Below, piece after piece: positions 5,953 through 6,326 of a stretch of DNA of 6,326 nucleotides (position 1 is the stretch's first letter; each line of letters begins with the position of its first letter). Source of the stretch: Pyrodictiaceae archaeon (GTDB lineage: Archaea; Thermoproteota; Thermoprotei_A; Sulfolobales; Pyrodictiaceae); assembly GCA_027046525.1 (NCBI GenBank), contig JALTYD010000024.1:1-6326 (forward strand). Reading direction: 5' to 3'. The position numbers were made by a program, and so were the translations under genes. The notes under the pieces are model-generated. The model had not been told where the DNA came from and did no database searches. It saw only the letters and a list, made by a program, of their open reading frames with translations.

Positions 5953-5985
5953 ACATATACTTGGAGTGCTACAGCAGATAAAAAA
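5939..5985. other. Probable chimeric junction between archaeal and bacterial DNA
   Basis: The last CTAG of the archaeal style is at 5935-5938, and clearly bacterial-style coding is established by AAAAAAATTGC at 5980-5988 or so. The HD protein should end soon after residue 530 with a stop, but none appears. The exact joint cannot be placed, possibly because of short shared sequence. No transposon end or repeat marks it. Confidence 0.7.
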
Positions 5986-6313
5986 ATTGCATATGTAAAT
6001 GAGGCGATTTTACTTACATACGTGTGTAAATTTAGTGATGCAAGTGAGCTTTATACTATAGACTTTAATCCAGTACAAGATAATAAAGCCTTTAGCATAA
6101 AACTTTTAAAAGAGAGCCAAACAGTAAAGAACTCTTCAAGAATTAACACTTATGAGTTTATAGCCTATGTAAAAAGAGCAGGTTCTATCTCTTTTGATTT
6201 TGATGTAGTTATGAAAAAGACTACACAAGCATCTATTGATGCAACTACTAATGGGCATTACGATGACTCAAAGAGTGAATCCTTTGTCTTAACACCTCTA
6301 AAACTACCTCCCC
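5953..6313 (+). CDS. Internal fragment of a BatD-like protein of bacterial (Campylobacterota-like) type
   Basis: This stretch continues the reading frame of the HD gene but encodes a different protein. YTWSATADKKIAYVNEAILL (residues 536-555 of the joined frame), then LTYVCKFSDASELYTIDFNP, then INTYEFIAYVKRAGSISFDF, resembles the repeated beta domains of BatD (aerotolerance) proteins, which are membrane-anchored periplasmic proteins encoded beside BatA/BatB-type von Willebrand factor A proteins. Codon use shifts to AAA, TTA, CTT, TTT and GAT, and CTAG is absent from here on, although it occurs five times in the preceding 300 bases. Style and sequence suggest Sulfurimonas/Sulfurovum-like vent bacteria; this rests on recall, not on a search. 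It has no start or stop of its own and is most likely chimeric. The left boundary is accurate only to about 30 bases. Confidence 0.6.
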
Positions 6314-6326
6314 TTTTTTTTTTTTT
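6314..6326. repeat. Run of 13 T residues at the window end
   Basis: CCCC is followed by 13 consecutive T bases to the last position. This would encode a run of phenylalanines, unlike anything in the protein before it. A terminal homopolymer beside a chimeric segment suggests a tailing, adapter or read-end artefact; a natural T-tract cannot be excluded. Confidence 0.8.

Noticed and set aside
4351..6326. A genuine new HD-BatD fusion protein
   Set aside because: The abrupt change in composition, the incompatible cell locations of the two parts, the missing HD stop and the terminal T-run all fit a chimera better.
1..6326. tRNA, rRNA, CRISPR array, toxin-antitoxin pair, insertion sequence or defence island
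   Set aside because: No cloverleaf, repeat-spacer pattern, transposase motif or terminal inverted repeats were seen; the lone HD phosphohydrolase has no defence-gene neighbours in view.

Overview
The window looks like a contig from a hyperthermophilic crenarchaeon (Thermoproteota, probably Desulfurococcales-like). The evidence is TATA boxes about 25 bases ahead of genes, GGTG/GGGA Shine-Dalgarno motifs, very short leaders, GTG/TTG/CTG starts, AGA arginine and CTA leucine codons, and tightly packed genes on both strands. CTAG, rare in many genomes, is very frequent up to about position 5938. The genus cannot be fixed from the sequence.

Layout from left to right. Positions 1-229 are AT-rich and mostly non-coding, with at most the first codons of a leftward membrane-protein gene at the edge. 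Then come a MobA-type molybdenum cofactor guanylyltransferase (+, 230-1003), a membrane protein with a TrkA-C/RCK_C domain and a charged C-terminal helix (+, best start 1129, end 1986), and a HAD-superfamily hydrolase (+, 2076-2789) whose only plausible start is CTG. The HAD gene meets, tail to tail with an 11-base overlap, a flavodoxin-fold FMN reductase/iron-sulfur flavoprotein (-, 2779-3516). Next is an unrecognised secreted or surface protein with a C-terminal membrane anchor (-, 3678-4352). Last is an HD-domain phosphohydrolase of the SAMHD1/dGTPase type (+, from 4351). The last two genes diverge from a shared CATG. The genes do not form one pathway; this looks like ordinary housekeeping and accessory archaeal content.

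The most important feature is at the right end. The HD reading frame stays open to the end of the window, but from about 5940-5985 its composition, codon use and protein type change abruptly. The last ~360 bases encode an internal piece of what looks like a BatD-type protein of Campylobacterota (Sulfurimonas/Sulfurovum-like vent bacteria), and the window ends in 13 T residues. This is most simply an in-frame chimera from amplification or assembly, not a real fusion gene, so the C-terminus and stop codon of the HD gene are missing. I found no RNA genes, CRISPR arrays, insertion sequences or convincing new biological system.
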